From Cytophaga hutchinsonii ATCC 33406 (GTDB lineage: Bacteria; Bacteroidota; Bacteroidia; Cytophagales; Cytophagaceae): a DNA stretch of 64,000 bases. The stretch covers positions 1,117,501 through 1,181,500 of the forward strand of contig NC_008255.1 in the NCBI RefSeq assembly GCF_000014145.1, read 5' to 3'. A program made the translations under genes and the position numbers. A model generated the notes under the pieces. It saw nothing but the letters and a program-made list of their open reading frames with translations, did no database searches and had not been told where the DNA came from. Shown here piece by piece: positions 36,248 to 44,531 of this stretch (position 1 is its first letter; every line of letters starts with the position of its first letter).

Positions 36248-37045
36248 ATCTGGATAATCGGTAATAATTCCGTCAACACCTAAGCTAATAAGGGTTTCAA
36301 TTTCTTCTTTTGTATTTACCGTCCAGGGAATAACGCGCATACCCAGTTTGTGCGCAGCGTCTATATCTTTTTTGGATACAAGAGTAACGTCCGGGCTATA
36401 TACAGCAGGAGTGAAGGATAATTTTTCGAGTTGTTTTTTTAATGTTCCTTTCGTTTCTACCAGATAGGATAATTTTATATCCGGATACTGACTGTGCATA
36501 TACTCTAAGGCACGTACATCAAATGACTGAAGAGTGAAGCGGTCTGTGATATGTGCTTTTTTTATTTCAGCAACAACAAGATCACAGAATAAGGCAATGT
36601 TCGGATGGTCAATGTTGTCGCCTTCAACGGTAGATTTTATTTCACCGTTATACTGAATTTTAGCGCTGAGTTTTTCAGCTGTTTCTATTAATTCTCTGAA
36701 TAGCGGCTTAACCGCCGGTACTTTTTTCTGACTTTTAAAACGCGGATGTGTTTTCATACCGACATCAATTTCTTTTATATCTGCATAATTCATCGCATAT
36801 AAATTGAAATTTTTCTCATTCGCTTCAGTAACATCTTCGCCGTCTACCATCATGGTTATTTCATGATGAAAAAAAGTATCATGCGATACAACCACTCGGT
36901 TATCTTTTGATATAACCAAATCAAACTCCAGCGTTGTTACGCCCAGTAATAAGGCTTTGGTGAAAGCAGCGATCGTATTTTCCGGTAACAAGCCACGGCA
37001 GCCCCTGTGGCCCTGTATGTCAAAAGAAGCGGGTACCTGAATCAT
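36230..37045 (-). CDS. Glycerophosphodiester phosphodiesterase
   Basis: A 271-residue GDPD-family TIM barrel. Catalytic motifs: GHRGCRGLLPENT (about 12-24, the HR and E), FDLVISKDNRVVVSHD (E/D and second His), plus the late WTVNTKEE. It splits glycerophosphodiesters to glycerol-3-phosphate and an alcohol. No signal peptide is visible, so it is probably cytoplasmic. The 3' end overlaps glpD by 18 bases in convergent orientation, so antisense effects between the two mRNAs are possible. Confidence 0.92.
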   Translation of the reverse strand: MIQVPASFDIQGHRGCRGLLPENTIAAFTKALLLGVTTLEFDLVISKDNRVVVSHDTFFHHEITMMVDGEDVTEANEKNFNLYAMNYADIKEIDVGMKTHPRFKSQKKVPAVKPLFRELIETAEKLSAKIQYNGEIKSTVEGDNIDHPNIALFCDLVVAEIKKAHITDRFTLQSFDVRALEYMHSQYPDIKLSYLVETKGTLKKQLEKLSFTPAVYSPDVTLVSKKDIDAAHKLGMRVIPWTVNTKEEIETLISLGVDGIITDYPDLFFEK

Positions 37046-37270
37046 TTGTACTAGTAATCAGTGGTCAGTAAATAGTAAGCAGTATGTGTTGTATTCGTAC
37101 GTGTACGGTTTTTAGTTGTTGCTATTTCAAGTATAATAAAAAAAGCGGAAAGCTTAAAGCAGAATGCCTAAAGCAGAAAGCTAATGAATGCCATGAATAA
37201 TAAAAGATTAAGAAAATTTCTAAAATAGAATATTTTGCGTTAGGCATTAAGCTTTTAGCCTTAGGCCTTA
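37046..37270. repeat. Intergenic word repeats (ACTAGT and GCTTTAGGC families)
   Basis: 37046-37080 contains TACTAGTAATCAGTGGTCAG-type words, and 37141-37270 contains GCTTAAAGC, GCCTAAAGC, TAGGCATTAAGCTTTTAGCC and TTAGGCCTTA in an inverted arrangement, also seen around the suf genes. No gene is visible between 37046 and 37477. Confidence 0.55.
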
Positions 37271-37319
37271 TAAAAAATAAACCCGGAGCAAGTGGCGGGG
37301 GGCCAACTAAACTCCGGGA
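37270..37319 (-). terminator. Minus-strand intrinsic terminator after the DEAD-box helicase gene
   Basis: CTCCGGG pairs with CCCGGAG (37312-37318/37282-37288), with an inner TGGC/GCCA helix, and the minus strand then reads TTTATTTTTTA. It lies about 160 bases past the helicase stop. Confidence 0.7.
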
Positions 37320-37477
37320 TCTTTCAACCAGCTATGGAATCTTAAATGTTTTTTATATTTTCAGAGGGATCGTATAAATCTGCTATGTAAATATAAGAAC
37401 GATTTTATCCTTAAGCATTACAAAGATAATGTATACAATTGTTAATTCCAATGCACGTTTCGAATTATTTTAATAAT

Positions 37478-38869
37478 TTATTTTTTTGGTTTTTTAGGAG
37501 CAATCGGTTTGCTTGGTTTAGCCTTTGGTTTATTTTTTCCTAAACGTATTTCTTTGGAAGGCTTGGCTTTAACTGATTTACCCGGCTTGTAGGCAGTTTG
37601 TTTCGCATCGCCTTTCAAATCACGTTTCTTTTCATGGAACGCACCTTTGTATGTGGGATCCTCTTTTTTCTTATAAAAGTCCAACTCACGTGCGAACTCC
37701 TGGCTTTCCTCGAAACCTGTTTCCGTAATTTCTACCGCGGCAGGTAGCTCTTCTACCGGAATCTGCATACGGATAATCTTTTCGATCTTTTCAATGTGAT
37801 ACATTTCTGCTTCCGTAGCAAATGTGATCGCAACGCCTGTATGATTAGCTCTGCCTGTACGCCCGATGCGGTGTATGTAATCGTCGTAAATGATCGGTAC
37901 ATCAAAATTGATCACATGGCTTACTTCATGCACATCAATACCTCTGGCTGCCACATCGGTAGCAACGAGTATTTTGATGGTGCCGTCTTTAAAATCATCC
38001 ATTGCATTGATGCGGCTGTTCTGATCTTTGTTTGCATGAATGATGCGGCAGGTATTGGTTGTTTTACGGATAATGAATTTATATATATCGTCTGCTGATT
38101 TTTTCGTTCGTACAAAAATAATGGCACGGGTTACGGATTCATCTTTTCGAATTAAATATTCTAATAAATGAATTTTAGTTTTAAAGTTGGGTACTTTGTA
38201 CAACTTCTGACTGATGAGTGTAGCTGGTGTCGCCTGCGGTGTAACCTCGATCTTCATTGGATATTCCAGAAACTCTTCGGTTAAACGTTCCACACGCTCA
38301 GACATGGTTGCCGAGAAAAGCAGGTTCTGTCTTTTCCGCGGAATAACTTCGAGCATCTTGCGCAGCTGCGGCATAAATCCCATGTCCATCATTTTATCGG
38401 CTTCATCCAGCACCATTGTTTTTACTTCCTTCAACACAATTTCTTCTTCCAGATACAGATCCAGAAAACGGCCTGGGGTAGCAACAATAATATCAACGCC
38501 TTTTTGTAAGTGTTCTTTTTGAAGTTTAGGACCTATGCCGCCATAGAGTGCAACAATGCGTAAGTCTGTATATTTTGCCAGCTGTTTCATGGCAATTTCA
38601 ATCTGCATCACCAGCTCGCGGGTTGGTCCGAAAATTACCGCTCTTGGATTATGTCCCTGTGCATATTTGATTTTCATCAGAATGGGCAGGGCATAGGCAG
38701 CCGTTTTACCGGTACCGGTTTGTGCCACACCGATGATGTCGTGGCCCGCCAGAATCTGCGGTATTGCTTTAGACTGAATTTCAGTAGGTTCAGTATAACC
38801 AGCTTCTTCAATAGCATTGAGAAGTTGTCTGTTTAATTTAAGTTCTTCGAAATTCAAGGGGTGTGTCAA
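37478..38869 (-). CDS. DEAD-box RNA helicase (RhlE-like)
   Basis: A 463-residue ATP-dependent RNA helicase. Q motif region EIQSKAIPQIL, motif I AQTGTGKT (49-56), Ib PTRELVMQI, II VLDEADKM, III FSATM, V VATDVAARGIDV, VI HRIGRTGRA. The last 90 residues are a basic Lys-rich tail (to KPIAPKKPKK), as in RhlE/CshA-type helicases that act in ribosome or RNA turnover at low temperature. Single-gene unit. The exact partner cannot be told. Confidence 0.95.
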   Translation of the reverse strand: MTHPLNFEELKLNRQLLNAIEEAGYTEPTEIQSKAIPQILAGHDIIGVAQTGTGKTAAYALPILMKIKYAQGHNPRAVIFGPTRELVMQIEIAMKQLAKYTDLRIVALYGGIGPKLQKEHLQKGVDIIVATPGRFLDLYLEEEIVLKEVKTMVLDEADKMMDMGFMPQLRKMLEVIPRKRQNLLFSATMSERVERLTEEFLEYPMKIEVTPQATPATLISQKLYKVPNFKTKIHLLEYLIRKDESVTRAIIFVRTKKSADDIYKFIIRKTTNTCRIIHANKDQNSRINAMDDFKDGTIKILVATDVAARGIDVHEVSHVINFDVPIIYDDYIHRIGRTGRANHTGVAITFATEAEMYHIEKIEKIIRMQIPVEELPAAVEITETGFEESQEFARELDFYKKKEDPTYKGAFHEKKRDLKGDAKQTAYKPGKSVKAKPSKEIRLGKNKPKAKPSKPIAPKKPKK

Positions 38870-38910
38870 TTATGAATTATAAATTATGAATTAAGATCCG
38901 CCGCGGCGGA
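38870..38910. repeat. AATTATGAATT words and a TCCGCCGCGGCGGA palindrome
   Basis: Right upstream of the helicase start lie AATTATGAATTATAAATTATG (38872-38890) and the 14-bp GC palindrome at 38897-38910. The same pair of elements, palindrome plus AATTATGA words, occurs at 28611-28640 and 49227-49275. Confidence 0.6.
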
Positions 38911-39053
38911 ATAAATTATTTAGTGTAATGTCGATTTTCCTTAATCAGATCAGCATGCGAGGATTGGGTTAATGGTTTATGTTGAAACCACAATAACATC
39001 ACCGAAGTGTACAGTAGATTTAGTAAATTGGACCCAAATTTAGATTATAAGAT

Positions 39054-40385
39054 ATGGGCAGTATTAAAATAAGTAATGCAAATATAGTAAATGAAGGTCA
39101 GATCTTTCAGGCAGATATATGGATTGAGGAGGGATTGATTAAGCAGATCGGCAAAATCACCGCTATTGCAGACCAAACGATAGATGCGTCAGGCAAATAT
39201 TTATTTCCCGGTGTAATAGATGACCAGGTACATTTCAGAGAACCAGGACTTACACATAAGGCAACGATTTATACAGAAGCCAAAGCAGCGGTTGCCGGAG
39301 GTGTTACAAGCTATATGGAAATGCCCAACACAAAACCTGCTGCCGTTACGCAGGAATTACTGGAGCAGAAATATGAAATAGCTGCGAAAACGAGTCTGGC
39401 GAATTACTCATTTTTTATGGGTACCACCAACAGCAATATTAATGAGCTGTTGAAAACAAATCCGGCAACTGTATGCGGAATTAAGATTTTTATGGGTTCA
39501 TCAACGGGTGATATGCTGGTTGATAATTCGGCTATGCTGGATGAAATTTTTTCTCAGGTAAAGATGCTGATTGCGATACACGCAGAAGAAGACCCGATTG
39601 TTAAAGCAAATACAGAAAAGTACAAAGCACTGTATGGCGATAAACTGAATGCAACACATCATCACCTGATCCGCAGCGAAGAGGCCTGTTACGCATCCTC
39701 TTCCAAGGCTGTGGCGCTGGCGAAAAAACATGGTACACGGTTACATATTCTGCATATATCAACGGCCAAAGAACTGGATCTGTTTACCAATACCATTCCG
39801 TTGGAAGAAAAGAAAATTACAGCGGAAGCATGTATTCATCATTTATGGTTTTCAAATGAAGATTATGCAACGAAGGGGAATTATATCAAATGGAACCCGG
39901 CGGTGAAAACTGTTGCTGACCGGGAAGCGATCTGGCAGGCGGTGCTGGATAACCGTATTGACGTGATTGCAACGGATCATGCGCCGCATACGATAGAAGA
40001 AAAAGAATTGCCGTATATAGACGCTCCATCCGGCGGGCCGCTGGTGCAGCACAGCCTGGTTGCGATGCTGGAAAAATATCATCAGGGAAAAATTTCGCTT
40101 GAACGTATCGCTGAAAAGATGTCGCACAACGTTGCGAAACTATTTCAGATTGAAAAAAGAGGCTTTATCCGCGAAGGATATTATGCCGATTTTGCTTTGG
40201 TAGATTTAAATAAACCGTGGATGGTTGAAAAAAAGAATATTATTTCGAAATGTGGCTGGTCACCATTTGAGGGCTATATTTTCAAATCCACCGTAACAGA
40301 CACCTTTGTTTCAGGAAATTGGGTGTTTCATGAAGGTACATTCAACGAAGAGGTGAAAGGTTCCAGGCTGACGTTTCAAAGATAA
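39054..40385 (+). CDS. pyrC: Dihydroorotase
   Basis: A 443-residue amidohydrolase of the class I dihydroorotase type. Metal ligands and substrate residues: DDQVHFREPG (56-65), AHAEEDPI, LHILHIST and ATDHAPHT. It closes carbamoyl aspartate to dihydroorotate in pyrimidine synthesis. The EMPNTKPA motif is family-typical. It stands in front of tRNA-His with a 78-base gap and its own upstream region. Confidence 0.93.
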   Translation: MGSIKISNANIVNEGQIFQADIWIEEGLIKQIGKITAIADQTIDASGKYLFPGVIDDQVHFREPGLTHKATIYTEAKAAVAGGVTSYMEMPNTKPAAVTQELLEQKYEIAAKTSLANYSFFMGTTNSNINELLKTNPATVCGIKIFMGSSTGDMLVDNSAMLDEIFSQVKMLIAIHAEEDPIVKANTEKYKALYGDKLNATHHHLIRSEEACYASSSKAVALAKKHGTRLHILHISTAKELDLFTNTIPLEEKKITAEACIHHLWFSNEDYATKGNYIKWNPAVKTVADREAIWQAVLDNRIDVIATDHAPHTIEEKELPYIDAPSGGPLVQHSLVAMLEKYHQGKISLERIAEKMSHNVAKLFQIEKRGFIREGYYADFALVDLNKPWMVEKKNIISKCGWSPFEGYIFKSTVTDTFVSGNWVFHEGTFNEEVKGSRLTFQR

Positions 40386-40398
40386 ATTATTCACAAGG

Positions 40399-40430
40399 CT
40401 TGTAATTCTATTTACAAAGTATTAGTTTTG
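40399..40430 (+). promoter_or_regulatory. Bacteroidota-type promoter of tRNA-His
   Basis: CTTG at 40399-40402, 20 bases, TAGTTTTG at 40423-40430, an exact match to TAnnTTTG. Start of transcription would be near 40437, giving a 27-base leader before the tRNA. Confidence 0.75.
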
Positions 40431-40464
40431 CAGACCTAAAAACAAACACTGTTTCAGGAACACG

Positions 40465-40541
40465 GTAGATGTAGCTCAGCTGGTTAGAGCATCGGTTTGT
40501 GGTACCGAGGGTCGTGGGTTCGAACCCCATCATTTACCCCA
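40465..40541 (+). tRNA. tRNA-His (GTG)
   Basis: A complete cloverleaf: acceptor GTAGATG with CATTTAC (one G-U pair), U8 A9, D-arm GCTCAGCTGGTTAGAGC, anticodon loop TTTGTGG, so anticodon GTG, T-arm GTGGGTTCGAACCCCAT. CCA is encoded (40539-40541). G at 40464 pairs with C73 as the -1 base required for His tRNA. The 3' end is the insertion site of the islet at 40516-42115. Confidence 0.95.
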
Positions 40542-40578
40542 AAGGTCTTTTGAGAAATCAGAAGACCTTTTCTTTTTT
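40541..40578 (+). terminator. tRNA-His terminator (attL copy)
   Basis: AAAGGTCTT pairs with AAGACCTTT, followed by TCTTTTTT. A second near-identical copy is at 42072-42107. Confidence 0.85.
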
Positions 40579-40755
40579 ATAAGCCAATGTTTTTTCTTTA
40601 TAAAGAAATTCCAAATCACAAAAAACAAATTCCAAAACGGATGTTACATACAGAATTGTACATTTATGTATTTCGTACTATTTCAATAATTATTAATGGC
40701 TGTCAAATTAAATTCTCTCTGTCTGGAATTTGTTTTTTTGTGATTTGGAATGTAG

Positions 40756-41400
40756 CTATTGTAGTTTAGCTGCTTCTTCAATATCCTCTTTAATAAATTC
40801 CCAATAGTTCCCTTTTAAACACACAGGGTCAAAATCAAGATCAGCTTTTGTAAAATTTACAATGTTTTGTTGAATCAGTGATTTGTCGTGTGTATATAAA
40901 TAACGTTGTTCGTGTAAATGGATCATGCCTTTAATCGTATGCTGATTCAGTAGTGCATGCAGATCCCAGAAGTCTTTTTTTCTGCCGCCCCTCTGTATAA
41001 CATCAATCTTCATGGCAATAATCTCTTCTATACTGGCCATTCGCAGGCCATCTGCTTCAACTGTATTCTGAAAAAAAGGATCCATCGAATAGTATACATC
41101 CAGCTTAACAGCATGTTCCAGATCTGTTCCAATCAGATAAGACTTTCCCATTCCTTTTTTATTGCCAAAGTCACCATGTACGAAACGGAATGTATTTATC
41201 AGAAATTTTTCAATACGTTCAAAATCTACAGAACTATATTCAGCATCTGTAAAAAGGTCAATATCTATTGACATTCTATGCCCTATGTGCAGGCTTAAAG
41301 CTGTTCCACCAACAAGGCGGAAATCTTTAAACTCATCAGCCTGCATGAGTTTAAAGAGGCAATCCTGTAACAGGCTAGTTACTGTATTCCAATAAAGCAT
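40756..41400 (-). CDS. AbiEii/AbiGii-type nucleotidyltransferase toxin
   Basis: A 214-residue nucleotidyltransferase-fold protein with GGTALSL (31-37) and MSIDIDLF (43-50), the catalytic GG...DxD motif of the AbiEii/AbiGii toxin family, and the later KIDVIQRGGRKKDFWDLHAL helix region. AbiE toxins block growth, for example after phage infection, by adding nucleotides to tRNA or other targets. It overlaps the antitoxin gene by one base (TAATG). It is the cargo of the islet in tRNA-His. Confidence 0.87.
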   Translation of the reverse strand: MLYWNTVTSLLQDCLFKLMQADEFKDFRLVGGTALSLHIGHRMSIDIDLFTDAEYSSVDFERIEKFLINTFRFVHGDFGNKKGMGKSYLIGTDLEHAVKLDVYYSMDPFFQNTVEADGLRMASIEEIIAMKIDVIQRGGRKKDFWDLHALLNQHTIKGMIHLHEQRYLYTHDKSLIQQNIVNFTKADLDFDPVCLKGNYWEFIKEDIEEAAKLQ

Positions 41401-41900
41401 TATTTATGATCAGTCATTAATGGTAAACTGTTGCCAGTGATTTCTGTGCTGCCGGTTACTGCTTTTATTTTATTTTTTCCATAAAATTTTAAAAGTTCAC
41501 CTTTTTCTTCATCATTTCCCCGTTCAAATACTCGTTTAATAACTGCTTGATACTGATTTTGCCAATCAATTTTAGCAATATCGGTATCCCAAAAAAGTAT
41601 TTTCCGGATAATGTTGAAGTCGGGATGATGTTGCCGGTTATTTTTTTTCTTCTCTGTTTCTATTTCATAATACGCCTGAAGAATGTGCATGGTCCCTTCC
41701 TCTAACCCGAATGCCTTGTCAATTTTTAAAGACAATGCAGCCGTCATTCCACGTTTACCTTTTGTGATATCATTAAGCGTTTGGGGATATTCGTTCAGGG
41801 AAAGTGCAAACGGACCTTTTTTTAGATTGCGTTTTTTTAACTCACGCTCCAATATTGCTCCCGGATGAATACCTTTATATTTTTCAAATGAAATTTTCAT
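41400..41900 (-). CDS. HTH antitoxin of an AbiEii-type module
   Basis: A 166-residue protein. The N-terminal HTH region (about 10-65; HPGAILERELKKR...QTLNDITKGKRGMT) resembles HigA/XRE-type antitoxins. The C-terminal part (about 90-140; FNIIRKILFWDTDIAKIDW...VFERGNDEEKGELLKFYG) is a motif I know from Bacteroidota partner proteins of AbiEii toxins (DUF6922-like). It precedes the toxin gene and probably autoregulates through the palindrome at 41907-41928. Confidence 0.8.
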   Translation of the reverse strand: MKISFEKYKGIHPGAILERELKKRNLKKGPFALSLNEYPQTLNDITKGKRGMTAALSLKIDKAFGLEEGTMHILQAYYEIETEKKKNNRQHHPDFNIIRKILFWDTDIAKIDWQNQYQAVIKRVFERGNDEEKGELLKFYGKNKIKAVTGSTEITGNSLPLMTDHK

Positions 41901-41906
41901 AATTAA

Positions 41907-41928
41907 ATATAAACATTTTTGTTTATAT
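41907..41928. promoter_or_regulatory. Putative operator of the antitoxin gene
   Basis: ATATAAAC and GTTTATAT form an 8-bp inverted repeat with a 6-base spacer, 7 bases upstream of the antitoxin start. The position suits autoregulation by the HTH protein. Confidence 0.5.
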
Positions 41929-41973
41929 ATTTAACATATATTTCAGCTAAAATGGTTCATTTTGTTTAAATAC

Positions 41974-42053
41974 ATGCGGTTTTAAGGGTTGAAACAAGGT
42001 GACGAGGGTTCGAATGCGGTTTTAAGGGTTGAAACAAGGTGACGAGGGTTCGA
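41974..42053. repeat. Two tandem 40-bp repeats ending in the tRNA-derived sequence
   Basis: ATGCGGTTTTAAGGGTTGAA and the next 20 bases (to GGGTTCGA) occur twice, at 41974-42013 and 42014-42053. The last bases of each copy (GGGTTCGA) match the T-arm of tRNA-His, so the repeat grows directly out of the right att copy. It looks like repeated integration or slipped duplication at the att site. Confidence 0.8.
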
Positions 42054-42356
42054 ACCCCCATCATTTACCCTAAAGGTCTTTTGAGAAATCAGAAGACCTT
42101 TTCTATTTTATAAGCTAAAAACAAAACGCTATAGCTTGATGAATTTTTACTTATATAAACATTTCAACACAAAGCTAAATAGATTATAAATACTTCCGTT
42201 TTTAGGGTTGAGCTTTAAAAAGTAAAAAGTACCATTGAATCCATGTTGCCCACCATTAGAATCATCTGAGGTTCTGTATTATTGTATTGTCATGAGGAAG
42301 CAATTGAACGTTTCTAAAAAGACAGAATTTGTTTCAAACGTAAACCCGTATCACTT

Positions 42357-42770
42357 ATGAATGCTATGATACAACGCCTTTGGGCACTTGTCCGGTTAAG
42401 ATGCCCGAAATGTTACCAGGAAAAGATGTTTACCTATAACAATATGTATAGCTGGAGAAAATCGGATGTGATGCCCGTTACCTGTAAATGCTGCGGACAG
42501 CCTTTTACACCTGAACCCGGATTTTATTATGGAGCGATGTATATGAGTTATGCCTTGTATGCAGCACTGTTTATTCCTGCATTTATTGCTACCATATTGA
42601 TGGATCTGTCTTATGAAGTGTTTTACATTTCATTTGTGTGCATTGCATTGCTGGTTTCTCCCTATATTTTCCGGTTGTCAAGAGCGGTATATCTGTACTT
42701 TTTTGTAGACCATGAAGAAATACATACTAAAATTGTACTCACAAAACAGCCGTTTGCCGGCCAGAAATAA
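42357..42770 (+). CDS. DUF983 membrane protein
   Basis: A 137-residue DUF983 protein: a zinc-ribbon-like N-terminus with CPKC (17-20) and CKCCGQPF (43-50), then two membrane helices (about 63-85 and 92-110). The family is found in many bacteria; function is unknown. A second ATG lies three codons in. It is closed by a strong terminator shared with the convergent pseudouridine synthase gene. Confidence 0.85.
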   Translation: MNAMIQRLWALVRLRCPKCYQEKMFTYNNMYSWRKSDVMPVTCKCCGQPFTPEPGFYYGAMYMSYALYAALFIPAFIATILMDLSYEVFYISFVCIALLVSPYIFRLSRAVYLYFFVDHEEIHTKIVLTKQPFAGQK

Positions 42771-42781
42771 AAAGCAGCAAG

Positions 42782-42817
42782 AGCTTCTGTAAGCATGCCC
42801 GCATGCTTACAGAAGCT
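42782..42817. terminator. 17-bp hairpin between convergent genes
   Basis: AGCTTCTGTAAGCATGC (42782-42798) pairs perfectly with its complement (42801-42817) around a 2-base loop. T-rich sequence follows on the minus strand. It ends DUF983 and the pseudouridine synthase genes. Confidence 0.85.
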
Positions 42818-42822
42818 GTAAT

Positions 42823-43428
42823 TTAAATGTTGTAATCAATATTCAGAAGGCTGAAAAACGTTTCTTCTTCAAATTCCTTTACTGCGCCGGGCTGCAGGTC
42901 GTGCAGTAACATATTTTCAATGGAAACCCGTATCAGACGCAGGCAACGGTGGTTCACAGCCAGTACCATTTTACGTACCTGGTGAAATTTTCCTTCTGTC
43001 AGCGTTAAAAGGAGCCAGGTATGCGGATAGTTTTCCCGTGTGTCGGCCGCATAGGAGTAAATAGCTTTTGCATCTGTTACAATGGATGCTTCACATGGAG
43101 AGGATATGTAATTTCCGCCTCCTTTAACACGTATTGAAATACCTGTTTGCAACTGCTTAAGAGTTTCTTCTGAAACCTTATTTTTAACAAGAACCAGATA
43201 CGTTCGGGTATGTTTTTTTGTTCCCTGAAAAAGCAGCCGTGTAACTTTTTTATTGGTGGTTAAAATTAATAAACCTTCCGATTCATTATCCAGCCTGCCA
43301 ACGGCGTGTGTGCCTTCCGGAAACGTAAAATCCAGATTCCCGAGTAGATTAACAGCGTCCGAGCTGATAAATTGCGAAACCATATTGAATGGTTTATTAA
43401 TGATAAAATAGCGGTTTTTAACACACAT
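42823..43428 (-). CDS. RsuA/RluB family pseudouridine synthase
   Basis: About 201 residues from ATG at 43428 (MCVKNRYFIINKPFNMVSQF); the frame opens 23 codons earlier with no family similarity. The catalytic Asp lies in HAVGRLDNESEGLLILT (near residue 50), the family core motif. KFHQVRKMVLAV is the second conserved stretch. It lacks an S4 domain, as RluE does. It makes pseudouridine in ribosomal RNA, most likely 23S. Confidence 0.9.
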   Translation of the reverse strand: MCVKNRYFIINKPFNMVSQFISSDAVNLLGNLDFTFPEGTHAVGRLDNESEGLLILTTNKKVTRLLFQGTKKHTRTYLVLVKNKVSEETLKQLQTGISIRVKGGGNYISSPCEASIVTDAKAIYSYAADTRENYPHTWLLLTLTEGKFHQVRKMVLAVNHRCLRLIRVSIENMLLHDLQPGAVKEFEEETFFSLLNIDYNI

Positions 43429-43643
43429 TACAGGACTTTTTATGCGATTAAATATACATATAAAGCGCCTTTTTAAACAAATATCGAAGAAAAGCATCTT
43501 TCAGCACAATGTGTAAAAGCATCCTGCGGAATACGCTTGTTCTGTTTTAAACTTATTGTATATTTAGATTTGAAATGGCTCTGTATCTGCAGCTTTTAAT
43601 TCCGGCATTGCAGGGTAATTATTTTAGTATAGACTTTTACTAT

Positions 43644-44054
43644 ATGAATTGGTATTTAGAAGCATTGAAAAAATATGCTGAATTTTCAGGAAGAGCAACC
43701 AGGCAGGAATACTGGATGTTTGTATTGTTTAATTTTGTTTTTTCTTCAGCCGCTTCTTTACTGGATGGATTTATCGGCTTAACGTATGGAGAAAATTACG
43801 GCACGTACGGATTGATTAATAGTATATACTCATTGGTTTTATTTATTCCCGGATTATCTGTAACCGTACGCAGGTTGCACGACACAACACGCTCCGGGTG
43901 GTTTATGTTGATTGCCCTCATTCCAATAATCGGCTGGATAAAGATTATTGTTGTATTGGCCAGCAGGGGAGTTGCAGGGCCTAATAAGTATGGTGCTGAT
44001 CCTCAGGGAAGCAACTCAGATGCTTTTTCTTCCGTATTAGACGGAAATATATAA
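43644..44054 (+). CDS. DUF805 membrane protein, first tandem copy
   Basis: About 136 residues from ATG 43644 (MNWYLEALKKYAEFSGRATRQEYW), chosen because it aligns with the start of the next gene; the frame opens 23 codons earlier. Three to four membrane helices (about 24-45, 55-78, 85-105). The conserved RRLHDTTRSGWF is the family motif. Function unknown. Lies 45 bases upstream of its paralogue. Confidence 0.85.
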   Translation: MNWYLEALKKYAEFSGRATRQEYWMFVLFNFVFSSAASLLDGFIGLTYGENYGTYGLINSIYSLVLFIPGLSVTVRRLHDTTRSGWFMLIALIPIIGWIKIIVVLASRGVAGPNKYGADPQGSNSDAFSSVLDGNI

Positions 44055-44099
44055 AATGTTTTTACACTAAATTTTTCTTAAACTTAAACAACAAAAATT

Positions 44100-44477
44100 A
44101 TGAATTGGTATTTAGCAGTATTAAAAAAGTATGCAGCATTTAACGGCAGAGCAAGAAGAAGTGAATATTGGTATTTCTTTTTATTCAGCATGATCATTTC
44201 AGTTGTACTGACAATTCTGGATAGCGTTCTAGGATTAAGCAGTTCAGGCAATGGTGTGTTAAGCAGCATCTATTCACTGGCAGTATTAGTGCCAAGTATT
44301 GCTGTAGGTGTACGTCGTATGCATGATGTAGGTAAAAGCGGTTGGTTTATACTGATACCTATCTACAATTTAATTTTAGCTTGCACAAACGGACAGGCTG
44401 GTCCGAATGAATATGGTCCGGATCCTAAAAATGCGGAAGCACCATCGTCTTCAAGTGTTTTAGATAGCAATATTTAA
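44100..44477 (+). CDS. DUF805 membrane protein, second tandem copy
   Basis: 125 residues, starts MNWYLAVLKKYAAFNGRARRSEYW and ends ...SSSVLDSNI, as its neighbour ends SSVLDGNI. The family motif is RRMHDVGKSGWF. The two copies are a recent duplication and probably form one operon, closed by the terminator at 44487-44517. Confidence 0.88.
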   Translation: MNWYLAVLKKYAAFNGRARRSEYWYFFLFSMIISVVLTILDSVLGLSSSGNGVLSSIYSLAVLVPSIAVGVRRMHDVGKSGWFILIPIYNLILACTNGQAGPNEYGPDPKNAEAPSSSSVLDSNI

Positions 44478-44486
44478 AAAAGAAAG

Positions 44487-44517
44487 CCTCCCGGTAAATG
44501 TGCCGGGAGGGTTTTTT
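44487..44517 (+). terminator. Intrinsic terminator after the DUF805 pair
   Basis: CCTCCCGG pairs with CCGGGAGG around an 8-base loop, followed by GTTTTTTATT. It lies between the DUF805 genes and the convergent TonB receptor gene. Confidence 0.9.
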
Positions 44518-44531
44518 ATTCACTTCATTTT

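Larger units (their letters stand above)
40516..42115. mobile_element. Islet inserted in the tRNA-His gene, flanked by direct repeats
   Basis: The 3' end of tRNA-His with its terminator (40516-40584) recurs at 42046-42115 with only a few differences (one extra C, CCCC to CCCT, TTTTTT to TATTTT). That is the pattern of attL/attR around an element integrated in a tRNA gene. Between lie a two-gene toxin-antitoxin module and a tandem 40-bp repeat. No integrase is present, so it is either a remnant or was moved in trans. Confidence 0.75.

Noticed and set aside
40585-42045. Integrase gene inside the tRNA-His islet
   Set aside because: No open frame with tyrosine or serine recombinase motifs was found between the repeats, only the toxin-antitoxin pair.
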